From: Epichloe hybrida | Lineage: Eukaryota; Ascomycota; Sordariomycetes; Hypocreales; Clavicipitaceae | NCBI GenBank assembly: GCA_019022495.1 | Contig: JAFEKR010000002.1 | Span: 6,200,001-6,264,000 of the forward strand | Direction of reading: 5' to 3' | DNA length: 64,000 bases | Part shown: one piece after another, positions 61,549 through 64,000 of the stretch | Numbering within the stretch: position 1 is the first letter of the stretch | Layout: the number at the start of each line of letters is the position of its first letter | Position numbers and translations under genes: made by a program | The notes under the pieces: model-generated | Database searches by the model: none | What the model was told of the DNA's origin: nothing | The model's input: only the letters and a program-made list of their open reading frames with translations

Positions 61549-62472
61549 ATGACCGTTCAATCCAAGCCCCAAGCACAGGTCCAACGGTTCTCTCTTACTT
61601 CTGACCCTGCAGCAGTGCACAAAGCCCTCGCAGACGATGGAGTCGCCATTATCAAAGGATTTCTGTCTCCTGAGCAGGTGGCAAAGCTAAATGCAGATGT
61701 TGACCCTCCGCTGTTCGCGCTCCGGCAGGCAGAGAAGCCTGCAAACCCAAGCGCGGCGTCTGTCTGGATGGCGGACCTCCACCCGGCGCACGTACAGCGT
61801 GTGCACAATCTGGTGGGCTTCAGTAAAGTCTTCCGTCACGATATTCTCAATCATGAACTTATGCATGACGTCTGTCGCCTGGCATTCCAGGAGTCTGGTG
61901 ACTATTGGCTGGGCTATGGCGCTGCCATCGAAAATGGCCCTGGCACACAGGAGCAGATATGGCATCGTGACCAGCCTGATTACGCTTTGCTTAAAGCCGG
62001 TCCTGGCACCGCCGAGGCTATGCTTAATTTTTTCACTGCCTTAACTGACTTTACTCCTGAGACTGGCATGACACAGTATATCTGGGGCAGCCACAAGAGG
62101 GTGGAATTGGGCGAGCCCGATGCTGAGCATCCTGTCGTGTTCACGAAGCTCAAGGCAGGCGACACGGCAGTACTGAGCGGCAAGATAGTGCATCGGGGTA
62201 GCGCAAATGCAACACCTGATGTCTTTCGCCGGGCACTGGCGTTAATGATTATACCTGCCATCATGACACCATTTGATGCTACATGCCATCTTTCTCGGCA
62301 CATGGTCGAGACTATGACACCGCTGGCGCAGAAGATGGTTGGTAGGCGAAGTGTGGTGATCCCACCGCCTCATACGGTTGGAGCTGCGCTTGGAATTTGG
62401 TGTTTGAATATGAGGGAGGTTGGGGAGCAGATGGGCTTGAAATCCAATCAACCTGACAAGGAGGAAGAATAA
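61549..62472 (+). CDS. easH: Fe(II)/2-oxoglutarate-dependent dioxygenase of the ergot cluster (phytanoyl-CoA dioxygenase family)
   Basis: Single-exon gene, 307 residues, from ATG 61549 to TAA. The jelly-roll iron site is complete: His139-x-Asp141 in IWHRDQPDY and distal His215 in GKIVHRGSAN, with an Arg a dozen residues later (FRRAL) placed to bind the 2-oxoglutarate carboxylate. The N-terminal segment (DDGVAIIKGFLSPEQV) and the MTPFD/MVETMTPLAQKMVG C-terminal part are typical of the fungal alkaloid oxygenases that include EasH and the fumitremorgin enzyme FtmOx1. In ergot clusters EasH hydroxylates the ergopeptam lactam in ergopeptine formation, or rearranges the ring in cycloclavine formation. 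Neighbours favour EasH. It is convergent with easA, 460 bp apart, and looks functional. Confidence 0.88.
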   Translation: MTVQSKPQAQVQRFSLTSDPAAVHKALADDGVAIIKGFLSPEQVAKLNADVDPPLFALRQAEKPANPSAASVWMADLHPAHVQRVHNLVGFSKVFRHDILNHELMHDVCRLAFQESGDYWLGYGAAIENGPGTQEQIWHRDQPDYALLKAGPGTAEAMLNFFTALTDFTPETGMTQYIWGSHKRVELGEPDAEHPVVFTKLKAGDTAVLSGKIVHRGSANATPDVFRRALALMIIPAIMTPFDATCHLSRHMVETMTPLAQKMVGRRSVVIPPPHTVGAALGIWCLNMREVGEQMGLKSNQPDKEEE

Positions 62473-62934
62473 TGTTATCTCTGTCTCACGCTCGATTTCT
62501 GTTCTCTATTTTCAATTCTCTTATCTAATCCTCGCTCTATTCACTCCTTGGGTTATCCTACCGACTACAATAACAACCAAACAAGATAGTTAGGTGATGG
62601 CCAATCCTGTTATCCTTTAAATTGCGCGACTCGGCTCGACGTGCTTGAGCATGGATAGCTAGGGTTTGTACGTATCACCGAGACAAAGAGGCGCATCATT
62701 CACTATCAATTATTTTCAGAGATATCTAAATGAAACAAAATGACTACAGTATTGTATAATGATCACGGAGCACCAAAGACTAAGAAGACAATGATAAAGA
62801 TAACTTAATGAACGAAATACAAAAGCCATACCACACTAGTGTACCTATTCGGTATAAGATTTAACTCTTAGAGGAATCATTTATAAGGCTAATCCAAAAG
62901 AATGCAAAAGCATTGCCTGGACTGCGATAATGAT
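62473..62934. other. easH-easA convergent intergenic region
   Basis: 460 bp between two stop codons, presumably both 3' UTRs and terminators. AT-moderate with no RIP signature; no gene or repeat seen. Confidence 0.5.

Positions 62935-64000
<1,066 letters not shown>

Overview
This window is filamentous-ascomycete genomic DNA. The genes have short spliceosomal introns (53-103 nt) with CTAAC-like branch sites, and GC-balanced gene islands alternate abruptly with very AT-rich transposon blocks in which CA, TG and CG dinucleotides are scarce. That depletion is the signature of repeat-induced point mutation (RIP). Gene content and the AT/GC mosaic suggest a clavicipitaceous fungus (Epichloë/Periglandula/Claviceps type), although ergot clusters also occur in Eurotiales, so the genus is inference.

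The genes are parts of an ergot alkaloid (EAS) cluster in four islands. Island 1 (1-3794): 5' part of an NRPS on the minus strand (truncated C, A, T, start of the next C), best read as lpsB. Island 2 (22284-30388): easD (+), easC (+) and a cytochrome P450 read as cloA (+). Island 3 (37820-41299): dmaW (-), the dimethylallyltryptophan synthase that starts the pathway. Island 4 (61084-64000): easH (+) and easA (-, 5' end off the window), convergent. Several models need splicing that simple ORF reading misses: a 75-nt intron with an in-frame stop in the NRPS, a GC-AG intron in easC, a 3' exon in dmaW, one intron in easD and seven in the P450. easE, easF and easG, needed for the early pathway, are not in the window.

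Three transposon blocks separate the islands. Block 1 (3795-22283) is a Ty3/gypsy element (116-bp LTRs, TSD (A)GGTT) carrying a hAT-like element (8-bp TSD GTAATAGG) and a Ty1/copia element (TSD GTATT), which itself carries a retroposon with a 14-bp TSD. Block 2 (30389-37819) is one gypsy element with 270-bp LTRs and TSD AGCAG. Block 3 (41300-61083) is a damaged relative of the block 1 gypsy element, holding a LINE fragment, a truncated copy of the block 2 gypsy, and a second copia copy (TSD ATAAA) with its own hAT-like insertion (TSD ATTAGAAG). Inverted-repeat MITE-like elements sit in the gene islands.

Pathway reading: DmaW prenylates tryptophan. EasC (with EasE, not seen) leads to chanoclavine-I, and EasD oxidises it to the aldehyde. 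EasA has Phe where reductase-type old yellow enzymes have catalytic Tyr, predicting the isomerase route to agroclavine. CloA would oxidise agroclavine/elymoclavine to lysergic acid, which the LpsB-like NRPS would load. EasH is the Fe(II)/2-oxoglutarate oxygenase of ergopeptine or cycloclavine branches.
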